A DNA stretch of 64,000 nucleotides from Heterobilharzia americana (GCA_944470555.2 OX104127.1:29713661-29777660); one strand, 5' to 3'. Counted from the stretch's first letter, positions 1 through 14,600 are shown. The notes: generated by a model from the sequence alone, not told the origin. Translations and numbers: made by a program.

Positions 1-981
1 CCCTACATGACGTCCATGTCATCCTCGGGCACCCAACTGGTGGTTTCCCCTTTGGATTTCACTCGAGGGCCTGGTGCGTGATGTCTCCGAATGGTCTTCT
101 CAGTGTATGCCCGATCCTATCCATCTCCACTTTCTTGAGCGATGAGTCCTTGGTTGGTTTGCTTCCAGAGCTCATTTTCGCTTATTCTTTCTGGCCATCT
201 GACCTTCAGTATCGAGCGAGCGTAGGTGGCAGCTGTTGATGAATATCTGTAGTTTGTTGGAAATGCTTTTCCTGATGCGCCAAGTTTCTGAACCATAAGG
301 CAGCATTGAATTGACGTTGGTGTTGAAAATCCAGATCTTGTTCATGCTTTGTGCTGAGTGCAGTAGATCTCCACACTGATTTCAGATTAGTGAGAGCCTG
401 TCTTGCTTTGACGTCCTCATCTGTGCCACCTGTAGTTGAAATGACGCTAAGTTGCCTGGGTGGGTGAAAGAGACTACTTCCTTCAGATTTCTCCCGTTGG
501 TGGTAATTGGTGCTTTTTGTTGTTGGTTGAGTGCCTTCATCACCTATGTATTCTCAACGTTAACCTGAGGGAAGCCCCGTCTTCCTTCGTTGCCTGTTCT
601 GTCAATTTGCCGATTTTGTCTGTAGATCTTCGAGTTTGTGTGATATTAGACATGAATCATCGGCGAAATTCAAATTTCTTCGGTCCAGTCAGCGTATGCC
701 CATCTTCTCTCTCTTTACGTTTCGCTGTATGATCCAGTCCACCACAATCAGGAAAATCATCTGTGATAGTAGGCTGTAGCCTTATACTACTCCTGTCTTC
801 ACTACTAAGGTGTCACTGAGCTGAGCTTTCCATTATGAATCACTTGGCATGTGGTGTCGTCACATAGCTGTTGAATGAGGTTGGTAAAGGTTCGTGGCAC
901 TAAAACCGTAGTGTTGAGGCAGCTGGCTGCGAATTTACTTCTCGGTCGACGCTGTTGAAAGCCTTTTCAAAGTCGATGAGG

Positions 982-1305
982 TTAAGGTAGAGAGTTGACC
1001 GTCATTCTTTGCTCCGTTCTACGATGAGGGGTGGTGTAGTGTTCCAAGTTGGTCCGCACATGATTTGTTTTTTCTGAAGCCAGCCAGCCAGCCTGTTTCG
1101 GTCGTAATTTTGAATTGAGAGTATTTTTCAGTCTGTCCAGGATGATGTGGCTTAATATTTTGCTTGGGGTGGACAGGGATAAGATCATGATTCCACGCCA
1201 GTGATAACAAAGACTTAGGTCACCCTTCTTTGGGAGTTTGACAAGGTAGCCCTTCTTCCAATCAATCGGCTCGTATCTAACCTTCTGCAATAGTGGTGTG
1301 AGCAT
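982..1305 (-). pseudogene. Reverse transcriptase N-terminal portion of the RTE element
   Basis: Encodes MLTPLLQKV, WKKGYLVKLPKKGDLSLC and KILSHIILDRL, then LRPKQAG. These are the fingers-domain motifs that precede catalytic motif A in RTE reverse transcriptases. Compared with the intact stretch at 11442-11760 there are small indels and stops. Motif A follows downstream in another frame near 970-930. Confidence 0.78.
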
Positions 1306-2476
1306 TTCCGCTGTTGTCTCTGCATCTGCTTTCAGTGCTTCTTAATGAATCCCATCTGGTCGTGCTGCTTTCCCGGCTTTCAGCAACTTTATGGCATTCA
1401 GGATTTCACTTCTGTTTTTGTCGGAGGGCTTGTGTTCACTGGTAATTCTGTGACTGAGCTGCTGGCGGTATTTCTGGCCAAGTTGCAGGTGGTGGTTGAT
1501 TCAAGAGCCTTTTGAAGTGGCCAGCCCATCGATTTCTTTGTTCCTCCTCTTTGGTAACTACGTTTCCTTCACTTTCATTGGTTTCGTCTGCGTTAACCTC
1601 TTTCCTCCCAGATAGTGACCTGGTCGTTTGATATAATTTTGTCAGGTCTCTCCTACCTGGAGCCTGTTCTGCTCCAGTTGCAAATGTGTCGTAGAAGAGT
1701 CTTTTGCCTTTACGTGCACTCTTCTTCACCTTTTTGTCCAGTCTAGTGTTTTAGAGGTTGTGTTCAGTTCGTCTTTTCATTGTCTGTCCTTGCACTGCAC
1801 TGCAGTGGTTTATCTTATGCTTCACCATCTTCCTCCCCCTCCTCTTTCGGCTTCTGTGTGTCCGTCGAGATCCATTCCTTGTCTTGTCTTGTTTCTTCTT
1901 CCTTCCCACCACGGTTATGCAGGTTTACTTTCACATCTCTTTCAAACAGTTCCAGTGTTCTTTCATGCAAGTTTCTTTACGGATTTTGGTCAGTATCTCC
2001 CATTTTTTCTTGACGACTGACGTGATGTCGTTTGTAGTTTCGTTCTTGACTTCAGTGTCTGTTCTGGGTGTTGAACTTGAACTGTGGCTTATCACCAACT
2101 TTTGTGAAGGCTTTCAACTCGACTCTGAGTGAAGGTTGCTTGCACTAGATATTTAGTGGTGTGAGCGGTGTGCACCTACATCTGCTGTTCTTCTTCATCT
2201 GATCTTGTGTCCAGTAGGCTGCATATCCACTTTTTTCTCACTGAAATGAGGTAGATCTGATTTTTAATGTGTCCATCTGGTGGAATCCATGTTGCTTTGT
2301 GAATGTACTTGTGTTTGTTCACACTGCCTATAATCATCAGATCGTTAAACGTGAAGTCTGCAAACAGTTCTTCATTCTCATTCATCATTTCACCCAATGC
2401 CTCTCGACTTTGGATTGGTTCTCATCCTGTGTTGTCCGCTCCCAGTTCGACATCCACACCACCCACCCATTAGATT

Positions 2477-2887
2477 TTAGATGGCATTAACTGGGGTCTT
2501 GTCTTGTACTGATTGCAGTTGTCTTTGGAATTCCTTCTTCTTCCCTTCATCTGCATTATTTGTTGGCATGTAGTATTGTATGATTGTGACTTTCCTTCCT
2601 TTTGAGTTGAATCTTGCTGTCATGATCCTGGAGGAGATTGGTTCCCACTGCATGAGAGCCTTCGATAGTGTTGGGGACATCATGATAGCCACTCCAAAAC
2701 TCAGTGTGCTCATGGTTGTTGTCTGATTGTCAATATCGGAGTAGATTATTGACTCTTCAGATAACAGTTTGGAGCGTCGACTTCCATTCCATCTGCTTTC
2801 ACAGATTCCAAGCACTTCTATGCCATACCTCATCTCTTTTGCAATCTGGGCAGCCTTGCCAGTCGGTTTCAAACATGGTGTGGACAT
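2477..2887 (-). pseudogene. AP-type endonuclease domain of the RTE element
   Basis: An open stretch of 136 codons with the apurinic-endonuclease-like signature of RTE elements. GKAAQIAKEM leads into the strand with the catalytic Glu in GICESRW, then SEESIIYSD, GVAIMMS, RIMTARFNSKGRKVT and YMPTNN. It would nick target DNA to prime reverse transcription. The natural N-terminus (NVxTM) lies a few codons upstream in another frame, separated by a small indel, so this copy is broken at its start. Confidence 0.8.
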
Positions 2888-3155
2888 TCTGTGTCTCCAT
2901 TCTTACTTCCGCTTTCATAGAGGGAGAGAAGACATATTGGCTAATTGGCTTCCCTAAGGCTTTCACCAACCGGTGTCATTTCGTCGTTTTGATTCCAGTT
3001 AGGAACAAGTTAATTTTTATATTTTCTTTGTGCCTTGAAGTTCTTTTGGCAATTGGATTGGTTTTAGGGGGTAGGGTTGCTAGCCCTATGCTTAACCTTT
3101 CCTCTTCATCCCGGCCTTGGACCGGCTAGTAACCACTGAACCAGCTAACCAGGCG

Positions 3156-6100
3156 AGGTTATATATAATAATATTACCAAATTATATGGCTTCTTTGAAC
3201 TGTGGACATAAGTTATTCCAAAAATTTGGGCGCACTGTCTACACTTTGTTGACTTCAGGTGCACTGCATGCAATTTTAGTGCATTTTGAAACTTTTGACA
3301 GTTTCGGGGAAATGTTTGGAGATTTCGGGGAATATCACTCTCCTTCCCGTCTATGCCCGAAGTAAAATTTTCTGGTTTTCGCCCAAAACTTACAATGTGC
3401 TCCAAGAGCAGGTGCTAGCTGGGTTGAGGAGCGTAAGCTCACGCTAAGTCAACTTAACCGTGGTTTTTGAATTTTTTTTTCCCGGCAGATGTAGAGAAAA
3501 ACAGCGCATCTTCCCCGTTAGGTCAGATTTGTCTCAAACCTGATATTCGTAATTTTGTTTGGTTCAGCGACTGTCACCGGCAGTTGCTAAAGATCAATGA
3601 ATACCATTTCTCCGTAGAAACCAGCTTATTATTTGCGCATGGTTGTGTTTGAACCTAACAAAGAACAATACGAAGATAGCTGTAAGAGATTTCAGGCTAG
3701 CTTCTAACATCAATGATGTGATCGTAGGAAACTGTTAGTTTTTGATCTCTCTCATCTAGTTCTTAGGACTTGGTTCTTCTTGTCCGGTTCGCCTCCACAG
3801 TGGGTAAGGAAATCTCTCCTGCTTCCTTGCCTTTAGCTCCGGTGTGATCAAGTTTTTGTAGGTTGGTAACTGTAATTTGTAGATTGATATGGTTAAGGAA
3901 CTACGGGTTGCTGGGAAAATTATGGGTTTTTCGTGACTCTTCTTTATATAAGTGCCTGAATATGAATAACAAGATAATGGGGAAAGGTATATGGGGGGTT
4001 TCTGAGAGGTAAAAGTGGATAGTGTGGGCCTGGTCACTGGGGAAGTGTTAGTGGACAATGTAGGTGTATCAAAAACATGAAGGTGATGAGTGGCAAATAA
4101 GGAAGTAGTGGTGGGATAGTGAGGTCAGCAATGCCTTGAGTACGTCACTCGTAAGGTACACAAACTAAAGTGACTGTCTAACCTTCCTTAAATTAGTGTA
4201 CTTGAGGGAGCTGTGACTACATCATGCGGTAGGGCATTCCGTAAAGCGCATACTCTGAAGGAGAAAAGTTTGACTTGAGCCTATTATTAGCTTGGAGAAG
4301 TGCAGAAAATGTGTTCCATTGCCCTCACTCTTCTCTAGGCTTTCCACTACAGAATCGGGTTGAAGTTATCCAAGTGCGTCCGAAGTTTCGTCGTCTGGGA
4401 ACATGTCTTTATTCATTGTAGTTTGACTAAAAGACTGTCATATTCGCTCGCCTTTCAAGTGTCTCAGAAGACAATGTCATGTGGGATTGCATATATCCTG
4501 AGAATTTTACTATCATCATATCCAGACCTATAATGTCAAGTGTCAACTCTTCATAGCTGGGAAATTTGATAAATTCCCCCATTTTCAAGTTGATTAAAAG
4601 ACTCTTTAATCATTGATAGTTTACTATTTTTTGTGGTTTCTCAAATTGCCCTAAATTTCACTTACTATGGTTTACTATTTTTGTGAGTAAAATTGTTTTC
4701 TCAGAACTAATCCTCACTCGAATCCTAGGTGCCAACGGGCAGTTGTGAAGAATGAATGAGCGGTACAAAATCAGAAATGCGTATTACCAATTCCAGCTGA
4801 TATGGGTTTATTTTAGCATGTTCCCTCCGAATATATGTTCTGACTTCATTGGTTTGATCATAGAAATTCGGTGCACAATAATCTATTAGAGACTATTTGT
4901 TGCTTCCAGTTTATTAAATTACTCATTACTTTGTGCATTGCATTGTACTTTGAAGATTCTTCTGAATAACATTTTTTTGGAATATATCTCAGAATGCCTC
5001 CCAGTCAGGATATTTTTATAGTGAATGTCAAGACCAGTGTTTCATTTATAGTGAGATATTCTACAATGGTCAATGCTAGGTTTCGTTTTCAAATAAGGAA
5101 ACTTGATCTTTAGTCTGCTTTCCTGCAGTTTTTGCTAGAATTACTTGTATTCTGCCTCATTTTTAACTTTCAGGGCTAATGTTAACTTTCAAGTTTATAC
5201 TTTAAGTGGTGAAATAAAATTCTCCTCGTCTTTTGAATCATTGCTATCATCAGACGATAAAACTTTAGATTATCTGCGAAATTTGTAATATGGAACCAAC
5301 AGTTATTTCGATGTGCCTTCAATATATTATTTGCTCTTCTTTTGGTTCAGACAAGTGGTAAAGTAGTTTTTCAAGTTGAAGTAGACTGCCAGATGTATTC
5401 CAGTGGCAGCATTGCGTGTAGAAAAGCGTTGTTAGCCAGTGAGTAAATAAGGAATGCATGGTAACATCTCCTTGAATTTCTTGGCTGATTTTTTTGGCCA
5501 TTTTCTAGATAGTCACCTTAGATTTTGTTTACATATACGACTGTCATGATATTGGTAATTTTGTAGTCATGGGATTTGTACCTTTTGCTGTACAACGGTA
5601 AAGTTTCTTATTAAAATAAAACTTGCACCGTATCCGTCTCCGTGGTTAGTGGAGTTGTACGAATTTGTCGCTGCTATTGACCTGTATACTGTATTTATCT
5701 GTAGAATAGAACACGAAACCCATGAGTGAATGATTCTATGTGATACAATCATTCCATCAAGCTACTGCTTGTTCATGTCAGGTATGTAGGAGAATTGTGT
5801 GTAAATCCATTAAGGTGTTCAAAGTGAAAGCAGTATTTCTAGACTTCAGGTGATATGGCTGAAGGTAGATTTAGGTTGGTGGGATATACATGTCGTTTGG
5901 AACTTCTTTTTACCCTTGAACATCCCACACTTTTTTTTCTATATGTTTCTGTTAATCTCTCGTCTGACTTTTTCTGCTGTCGTTTTTAATTTCCTAACTA
6001 TCTTTCACTGTATTATAACAGTATTTTGTGTATACTGCTGATTAAATATTCTCACACATAACTCATTTTGTTGCGACTGGGGTTAGCTACTATGAAGGTA

Positions 6101-7430
6101 GGTTAACTGATGGGTAATCCCAAGCAACTAGTCAAAGTGTTAGAGAGAAGAAATGGGATGAAAGGTTTAACTTTACGCTTAGTTAACATTCGAGCAAATA
6201 ACTATGGAATATCATTCAGTAATTAACCTAGAGAGGCGAACTTTCGTTGAGCTAATTTGGCTTCGACTTTCCTTACATCAGAAATCTAAAAGCACCAGTA
6301 TTTATTGTTTTATATCAATTGATATCGTCTGGAATCATGCAATTTGTTCACCTGTGTGAATGCTGATACTCTTGAGAACCATGTATTTGTCTGAATAAGT
6401 AAATATTATTTCTGATCCAGCCTAGCTGTGTAAACGATAGAATCTACTTCACATACTCTTTTCAGTTGATATATGTACAGCATTCCGCTATCGTCCCATC
6501 CTGAAGCTCTGATTAGTTATTTGAGATCATTCTCCATTGGCTTCATCTTGTGTTCTTGTATCATATAACTGATTTATTCAAGTAATACTGACCAGGTTAG
6601 CTGGATTATGCATGTGCACCTTTTGGGGATGATGGATAACTTTAAAGGAATATTTACAACTGAACACGTTGGACGTTAGACACTATAATGAAAACATTCA
6701 CTCACTACTTTCTACAGAAACAGTTTTAACTAGTTTAAAGATATTATTACTTGCAACTTAAGTTCTGTGGGAATTGCGAAGTAATAACTTTCAGTTTTAA
6801 CAAGTAAATGGTGAAGTGTTTTCATTTTTAGCTTTCAGGGATAAGAACAGTACGCCAATGACCTATAGTAGTTCTTGCTGGTGACAGTAATATGAATACG
6901 CAATCTCGTCTTGAAATTGTTGGCAGATAATGAAGACACTAAACCCTCCGGTAGAGAGTCTCAGTGGAACAAGCGTATTCCACGACATGGATGATTCGAC
7001 CGTAGTTTGTAAAAACATAAATAATATCCTCTAAGATGAACAGTTCTGAGGGGAAGAATGAACAAAAAGGGGTGGATAGAGAATTGAGGGAAATCGATAC
7101 ACAGAAAATCAGGAATACCGATCCTAAATTCAAGAAGTGTCTTCTTGTGTCTCGTTAGTGGTTCTTTTTCATTAAGCAGTGAAAAAGGTGCGCAATATAA
7201 AAGTTAAAAAGCGTCGAAGCTGTGTTTGTTGAAATTCCAAATATTTTCACTCACTTCATGTTTAAACAGATGGAAGAATTTTAGGCTAAATTTAGAGATA
7301 AATTACATCAACAGAAAAGCATTGTAACTTAACTTCTAGACTTTAGGTAAGTGTGCTCAAGTGTAGTACCAGTTGTCAAAAGGTATTCCATATTAGAAAG
7401 CTAATTGTCATTGTATCTCAGCTCATATAC
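3156..7430. other. Gene-poor spacer
   Basis: No gene recognised. The longest ORF (3756-4058, minus) is 100 codons of Ser/Thr/Pro-rich sequence without a recognisable domain and is probably fortuitous. Around 4120-4480 there is a stretch resembling an old repeat, which I could not assign. The rest is AT-rich unique-looking sequence. Confidence 0.5.
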
Positions 7431-8110
7431 AGAAGGCCGGTTTGGCATTTGCCAGCTTCCATCATTCTTGGTTCCAATAGGCGAGATATCCGACTACCTA
7501 TTATAGGACGAGTATGCTGCAGTTTGCTGGGTCTTCTTATACATCTGTAAGACATGGCCGTTAACTGCAGAAGATATGAAGGGATTATAGGTTTCTGACC
7601 ACATGTGTCCTCCTAGCACTGCACGCGTGTACTGGTATCACCGTGTTAGCAAACTCGAAGTCGGACAATGAAGTTGTGAACCTTCATTGACTGAGATGGC
7701 TTGGACATGTGTTGCGCAAGCCGTGCCATGCCTACCTCAACGAGTAGTGCTAGGAGAAGTTGGATTAGCTTGGAAGAGGGTTCAGGGCGACCAAGCTAAT
7801 ACAGTGCATGAAGCCTCTGGTCTTTTGGTCCTTTGGTCTTAGCTGTGTGGTAAGGTGTAGCCTTTCTGACTGGGGTCTCCTAGACGATAAGAATCAGTGA
7901 TTGAGGACTCCGTGAAATGGCTGGAAATTGGTCGGTTACAACGGTGCAGATGTATTCACGACTAACATTAGTTTTTAAATCTCCTCTCCCCGCATACATC
8001 TTTTTTTCTTTTTAATATCACTCTTTCCTGTCCAGTCGTTCTGTGTACGCTAATGTGAATTGTGGCAACTTGAACCTATGCACTTGCATGTGAGGTTCTA
8101 CATTGATATT
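7430..8110 (+). mobile_element. 3' fragment of a second endonuclease/reverse-transcriptase retrotransposon
   Basis: Fragments in shifting frames match the C-terminal region of schistosome non-LTR polyproteins: NRRDIRLPIIGRV (about 7480), a TWPLTAEDMK-like segment (about 7552-7580), then RLRWLGHVLRKP with a GRGFRATK-like continuation (about 7695-7800), and a WGLLDDKNQWL-like end (about 7880). This module lies downstream of the RT domain and is different from the element at 1-3155. It is 5' truncated and full of stops and frameshifts. It lies 265 bases upstream of LRRC23 exon a, within the intron preceding it. Confidence 0.7.
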
Positions 8111-8374
8111 GTCTGTCTGTCTTTCAACACAAAGCACGGCGTGATACTTTACACCAATAATGGCTAATATACATACAAAGAAAAATCTTTACAACGAAAA
8201 AGAACGATTTGTTGAGTTAGATTTTTTGAAAAATACCACTTTCATTCCAAATAAAGAACATAACTCCAAGTTAAATATTAGCATTGGTTGCTTCATTTCA
8301 GTTTACTGTAAGCTAACCTTTGACTGAATTTCAAGTTCGCTTTTGTCTCCTACTTTTCTATTTTTTGGAAATAG

Positions 8375-8631
8375 GTACTTACTAGATGTGGAACTTTTGC
8401 GTGGTTTTATTCATCTACGATTTATCATTTTGAGTAATAATTTCATCGTGGACATATCACCACTTTCTGAAATCCCAAATCTTATGTATTTAAAAGCTGA
8501 TAATAATCAAATCGCTTCAGTTGATTCACTGAAATCATTACGTTATCTTCAATACTTGGATCTTTCAAGTAATAAACTCACTACTATTAATAATCTAACA
8601 TTTCCGTATTTACAACATCTCAAGGTGAATG
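8375..8631 (+). CDS. LRRC23: LRRC23 exon a (first visible), leucine-rich repeats
   Basis: A pyrimidine-rich tract ending in ATAG (8371-8374) precedes the exon, and AATG|GTAGGT is the donor. The first base completes a codon begun in an upstream exon, so this is not the first coding exon. About 85 residues encode four leucine-rich repeats of LxxLxLxxN type, including YLKADNNQI and YLDLSSNKL. The exon leaves one base (G) that joins AC of the next exon to make Asp in LKVND. I scanned upstream for the conserved segment that precedes the LRRs in LRRC23 and did not find it. Confidence 0.85.
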
Positions 8632-11600
8632 GTAGGTTTATTCTTTCAAGCTTTTTGTTCACCGTTAAAGAATTATTACTTTGAAATCATACTACTATAT
8701 AATTTATAAGTAGCCATATAGAAATTACGATGGTTTTTCAGATTTAAATTGCTGTATTTATATTGCTCAGCTTATATTTATGGTTATTTCGCATTAAATT
8801 TGTGCCGTTTATGAATATTCGGAAGCTATTCTTTTATTTAATCGAATGGATAGGCGTGACTGACACAGAATCTCACATTATCCTTTGTTTCAGGAACTGT
8901 AAAACTCTTCCAAGTGCCCATATCTCTATCTTGACAATTTGGCCGGTGTTCTGGTCACAACCCCGGTTTCGGTTTCCTGTTAGGTCCTATAATTAACGAA
9001 TTGAGGTAAATGCCCAAAACAGGTCTTACCTGTTATTATCCCCTGAGTCACTATGCACGAGTTGCTACTACAGTCATTAGCATCACACCAGATGGCTCAG
9101 AAAGAAGACGGAGTTAGAATGGTCACATGATTAATTGTATTGAGCAAAACATATGTTAAGTTTGCAAGACCTTGAAGCGTAGGCAGCCTATTTATAGTGT
9201 CAAAGAATGAGAACGAAGGTATTCACATTTAGGACACTTATAACTGATTGGTTGTGGCTCTCATTCTTTTTGGCTACGAATACAGAAATAAGTTATGTAG
9301 GAATTACCATAGGATTCTAGCTTAGTCATGTGGGCACTTATCTATCAAATACAGCATAATAGGTTCACATTTAAACAACTTACTTTGGCATAAGTAATAA
9401 GGTAGTATTGTTGTTTACTGGTAAAGACCAAACATTTTCATTCTCTATGAAGGTGATTTTAACTAAAGGCTGATATAAACAAGACAAGTAGTAGTGGAGC
9501 AAAATGGGAAAACAACTAGTAAAATGTGAGATAACTAGGCAACTGGTTCTTTCCAAACGAATTAAATTATTTATTCTTCGTATCACTAGGTTTAATTTCA
9601 GTGGTTGACAGTGTTAAACACTTTTTGCCAGTGACCGACAGGTAAATCGACGTAGGTACATTGATTGGTCACCGGAGGGTAATCAACCTCCCGTTGTATA
9701 CTCCTATCTGCTGATCGAATCATATCGGTCATTTTGTGATGTGACCACCAAGCTAGAAAACTTAATGTCACGATGCACTGAGGTAGATATTAGTTGAACT
9801 GATACTGAGTCTCCTAGCCTGACGGCCGCATTACAAACTGGTCGACAGAATTCGATGATCACTTAAGATTAGACAGCATGAAGTTGGTTAACCACCAGAG
9901 ACCAATTACTGTACCTAATCCAGCCTTACAGTAGGTCAATCACAGCATAAATAGCTCAGTGGTAAGGTCGCTGACTGGAACACTAGATGACGAGGGTTTG
10001 AGTATCAGACAGAATATTGGTTCCGTTGAGGTTGCAGATACGTCATTCTGACAAGCACGAAAACTAGTTCGAGGGCTTTCCGAAGATCACCTTCGTTCAA
10101 CTGACACCTAAATGAACATATGACTTATTACAGGAGTGGATCAGTTCAATTTCTCACACTTCATAGAACCGCGCAAGGGAAAACTGGAGAGAAGCACTAT
10201 GTTGATGTAGATAAAAAGGTTTTACAGAAGACAGTAAACACTCCAAGTATTATGGAAATATTCAAAATTTTGATGATGACAAGGAGTATTAACACCTGAG
10301 CCTTTTTGATACATTTTTAGCAATATCAACAAAAGTCTGAAATAATGGCTCCTCTCTTCTTGAATACCCTAGCCAAGTAGCCTACACCTCTTTGTATGAC
10401 TCACATAAACATTCATAAGCTTTACGATTAATTGCCATTAATTTGTTTGACCACTCTAAAATTTCTCACAACCCAATCTCTCTTCAATTAACAGTGTATG
10501 TCAAGATATGCGTACCTTGTTGCTTAATCATATTCATTGGCTCTAAAAGATAAGATGTTTCGCCAAAACCGATAAATGTTGGTTTCAGGTACATTGCTGA
10601 TAACAGCTGATGATTAATTTCACGTGGGTGAACTAAACATTTAATGAGATTTTTAAGTAGATCACTTGCGCATAATGTCGAAGGATTCTAACAGAATAAA
10701 ACAACTTAACTTATAATATTGTTAGACCGTTAAAATTCACGTTTATACTGAAAATAATATCGGTTAGCCTATGTTTCTATCTTACATGAAAGAAAGCCAT
10801 TTTGAAAGTAGGGTGTAGCGAACTTGATAATAGACACTTCTACAGAAATGCAGCAGATCATAGAGATGACGTTGTCTGAAGTGGAAAGATATCGAATTAG
10901 GAAAGAAGGACATAAAAGGAAAGACAAAAAATGAATGAAGATAACTATAAATCAAGAATGTGAGAGGCCATATGGAGTAAGTACACCTACACTACTTTGA
11001 TGTATTTTGATCGTTGCCACCTAGAGTTTCTTAACAACTTGGGTATTCTGTTTGCTGTTTTCCAGCTAGTTCAAACATAAATCTGCAGAATCCATAAGTT
11101 TGTGCAAACCTTAGTTTTATTATAACCTAATATTCTGAGTTTTTAAATTATGGTGACCAGGGATACGTAACGCGTACGTAGACATTTCAGTCAATCCATG
11201 TTCACTAATTTACCTGCTTTCCTCATAACTCTAGATCCAATCTCAGTTGGCCGAATTCTTGTATGAATATTCAGTGTTTTAAATGTATTAGAATCTGGTC
11301 GTAATTCAAGATTTGGACTTGAATTACAATTCTCTTGACGTACCAATCAAAAGGATATTAACCCATCCAAATGGAAAAGCAAATTATCTATCTGTCTTAC
11401 TGCCTTGATCTCTAAAATTTAAAGAGATTAGCACTCATATATTGGAAAATGGAAAATGTGGAAAAGCAGCAGGACCAGACGGGATCCCGCCAGAAGCACT
11501 GAAAACAGACGCAGAGACAACAGCGGACATGCTCACACCACTATTGCAGAAGGTGTGGAAGGAAGAGAAGGTACCTGGCGATTGGAAGAAGGGTTACCTT

Positions 11601-14600
11601 GTCAAACTGCCGAAGAAGGGAGACCTCAGTGTTTGCAAGAACTGGCGCGGAACCACTCTCCTGTTCACCCAGAGCAAGCAAAATATTAAGCCGCATCATC
11701 CTGGAGAGGCTTGAGGATGCACTGAATTCAAAACTACGACCTGAACAGGCAGGCTTCAGGAAGTACAAATCACGTACGAATCAAATTGCAGCGCTTCGCA
11801 TCATCATAGAACAGGGTATAGAATGCCAGTCAACTCTCTACCTGAACTTTATCGACTTTGAGAAGGCCTTTGACAGCGTCGACCGAGAGGTAATTTGGAA
11901 ACTGCTTCAATACTACGGAATATCACAAACCTTTATCAGCCTCATTCAACAACTATATGAAGATGCCACATGCCAAGTAATTGACAATGGGAAGCTCAGT
12001 GATGATTTTGAAGTGAAGACAGGAGTGAAACAAGGTTGCCTACTATCACTCATGATATTCCTGATTGTGGTGGACTGGATCATGCAGCAAACAGTGGATA
12101 GCTGTGAGAAGAGGGGGACTGGGGAAAACGACCTAGAAGACTTGGATTTCACCGATGACTTGTGCCTGATGTCACATAAACTTGAAGATCTACAGGTGAA
12201 AACTAACAAGTTGGCAGAAGAGGCAGGGCGGCGAAGACGAGACTTCAAGTGAATATAGAGAAGACAGAAGTGATGAAGATACCGCAACAACAACTCCAAC
12301 AACAATAACAAACTCCAGTCACCATCAGTAGGAGAAACTTAAAGCAAGTAACCTCCTTCACCTATCTAGGAAGCACTGTTTCAACTACAGGCGGGACAGA
12401 CGAGGACGTCGAAGCCAGCCAGGATCGGGAAAACAGCAAGACAGCAGTTCATTAGCCTGAAACCAGTGTGGAGATCTTCTGCACTGCACTCAGCATGTGG
12501 AACAAGATCTGGATTTTCAACACCAACGTCAAGCCAGTGCTTCTGTGTGGTGGTTGAGAGACTTGGCGCGTCACGAAAGAGATTTCCAATAAACTACAGA
12601 CATTCATCAACAACTGCACACGCTGGCTCGCTACTGAAGATCAGATGGCCAGAATAATAAGAATAAGCAACAAGGAGCTCTGGGAACGAACCAATTAAGA
12701 ACCTATCACCCAACAAATATGCACTGGAAGGAAGTGGAGATGGATTGGGGTGGGCATACACTGAGAAGGCCGATTGGGGACACCACGCGTCAGGCCAGTC
12801 ACTCGAGTGGAACACAGATGGGAAGCGACGAGTTGGACGTCCGAGGGTGACATGGAGGAGATCGTGCGAGGAGGAAATGAGAGGTTGTGGGCTGTCTTGG
12901 AGCCAGGTTCAAAAGACTTCGGAGAACAGAGTTCACTGGAGACTTGCTGGTGAATCCCTATGTTCCGTTAGGAACCCAAGGTACTAAGAATAATAATAAT
13001 AATCTGAAAATGTTAGTGAGTATGCTTGTTTATCTAGAGATTGTATATTCTACCGTTAAAAATCGACCACTGAATGCATACGTAGGTTAGGTAGACGTTC
13101 TCAATGAACGTGATAATTTGCTTTGCTGGTGCTAACGTTGACAGAAATTCAACCCACAAGAATGCAATCAAAAAGTTAATGGGAGAATTTTCGGTTTTCA
13201 AATTATGAAGCGGTTTTGTTTAAAAGAAATACTGGTAAGAAAAAAAATAATTGCAAAATTCATTTAGATGTTATATGTACAAAACGATGTTTGTATGTGA
13301 TTCAAATATACCAGACAAAACCTAGATTGTGGGAAAGATTATTTCATGGAAAGAGATCCCTGCTTGAATGTATACCACACAATTGATTAAAGATTTTGTA
13401 GAAAGATATACCACGATGTAACTTCAAAGTATTCTGAGGTAAAAATGTGTGGCTGTACACCTTCAGCTTGAATAATCATTCTCAAAATGAATGATAAACA
13501 TCCATATAAGTAACTATCGAACTAAGACCTAATGATATTCATCTCTTCAAACATGAAGAAAGCTATCGTCCAAAACCATCTTCTACAGCTAATATATCCA
13601 AATATCAACTTTAAACTCATTTTGACTTTTATGAACTGCCTTGTATTCAGTAATTATTGGGAAAAACAATATAGAGAATTTTTTTTCGTATTTATCTTTT
13701 AAAAGTAAATAATTCCGTTTGTGCTACTTGTAAGTAGTTTAATGTATATGGTTAACATTTGTTCAAGCTATAAACATGCTTCATTCCTATTGGGCAGAAA
13801 ACACTCCATAGTGAATGCTTCTCACCGATATCATTGTGAAATCATTACTATCCGTTAACCGATTACTTTGGAGAAGATTGTTTAACTCATATGAAGGAAT
13901 CATAAGATTTATTTCTGTTACTTCTTTGTTTAGTTAATTAAGCGCTATAAATAATCGATTACTGTTATGGTTTAGTTTTTGTTCGATGTATAATAGTCTT
14001 GTTTCTATTCTCAAATCTATGCTAACGCTTATGTTTGTCATATCAAACAATTCATAGTAAACTCAAAAATTTGAAGTTTTCTCAAAATATTCAGTTTGCA
14101 TACGCCAAAGTGTATAAGAAAATGCACAAGGATCAAAAATGGTTAAGAATATTGATTATTATAATGAGTGGATGGAAGTGATTAGCTGCAAACCCTAAGC
14201 GGTTCGCTATCTCTTCTAGAGTTTTTATCATCATTTGTCGCATTCAGTAACAGTTTCAATCAAAGTAGATGTGAGAATTTCATCTTTGCTTACCTTTTCT
14301 AAAAGTTTATCTATGTATCGTAAAAAGTTCATCCACTAGGTATAACTGAAAATTTGTTAGTCGGATGAAGGCAATCGGTTGAAAGCCCTCGAACCAGGCT
14401 TCTCACTTCTTGTCACTCACTAGTATGGGGATCTCGAAACTGAGACGCGTGTCAGTCACCACTCACGTCATAGACGTTACCACTGAGCTATTTGGACAGC
14501 GATTAACCTCCTGTAAGACTGGATTAGGTACACTAATCACTCACTGGAGGGTAAAATGCTTCTTGTTGTCTATGCCAGATGTGGCCTGGATAGCTCAGTG

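Larger units (their letters stand above)
1..3155 (-). mobile_element. RTE-type non-LTR retrotransposon, near full length but decayed
   Basis: Reading right to left: a 5' leader (about 3155-2900); an endonuclease domain (2887-2477) with GICESRWN, MTARFNSKGRKVT and YMPTNNADE; a linker (about 1730-1436) with QRNRWAGHFKRLLN; then reverse transcriptase, with WKKGYLVKLPKKGDL (about 1250), DFEKAFNSVDRE (about 970, motif A) and FADD (about 640, motif C). The C-terminal part runs off the left edge; by comparison with the copy at 11.4-13.0 kb about 150 bases of 3' end are missing. Several frameshifts and stops break the ORF, one of them near the endonuclease start (about 2855). The family resembles the RTE elements known as SR2/Perere in schistosomes; the exact family was not determined. 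It is not expected to make protein. Confidence 0.88.

Noticed and set aside
3756..4058. 100-codon Ser/Thr/Pro-rich minus ORF
   Set aside because: Low complexity, no domain, no supporting splice or promoter signal.
3160..8374. Search for the LRRC23 N-terminal exon
   Set aside because: I looked for a frame resembling the conserved segment before the first LRR, ending two bases into a codon before a GT, and found no credible match.
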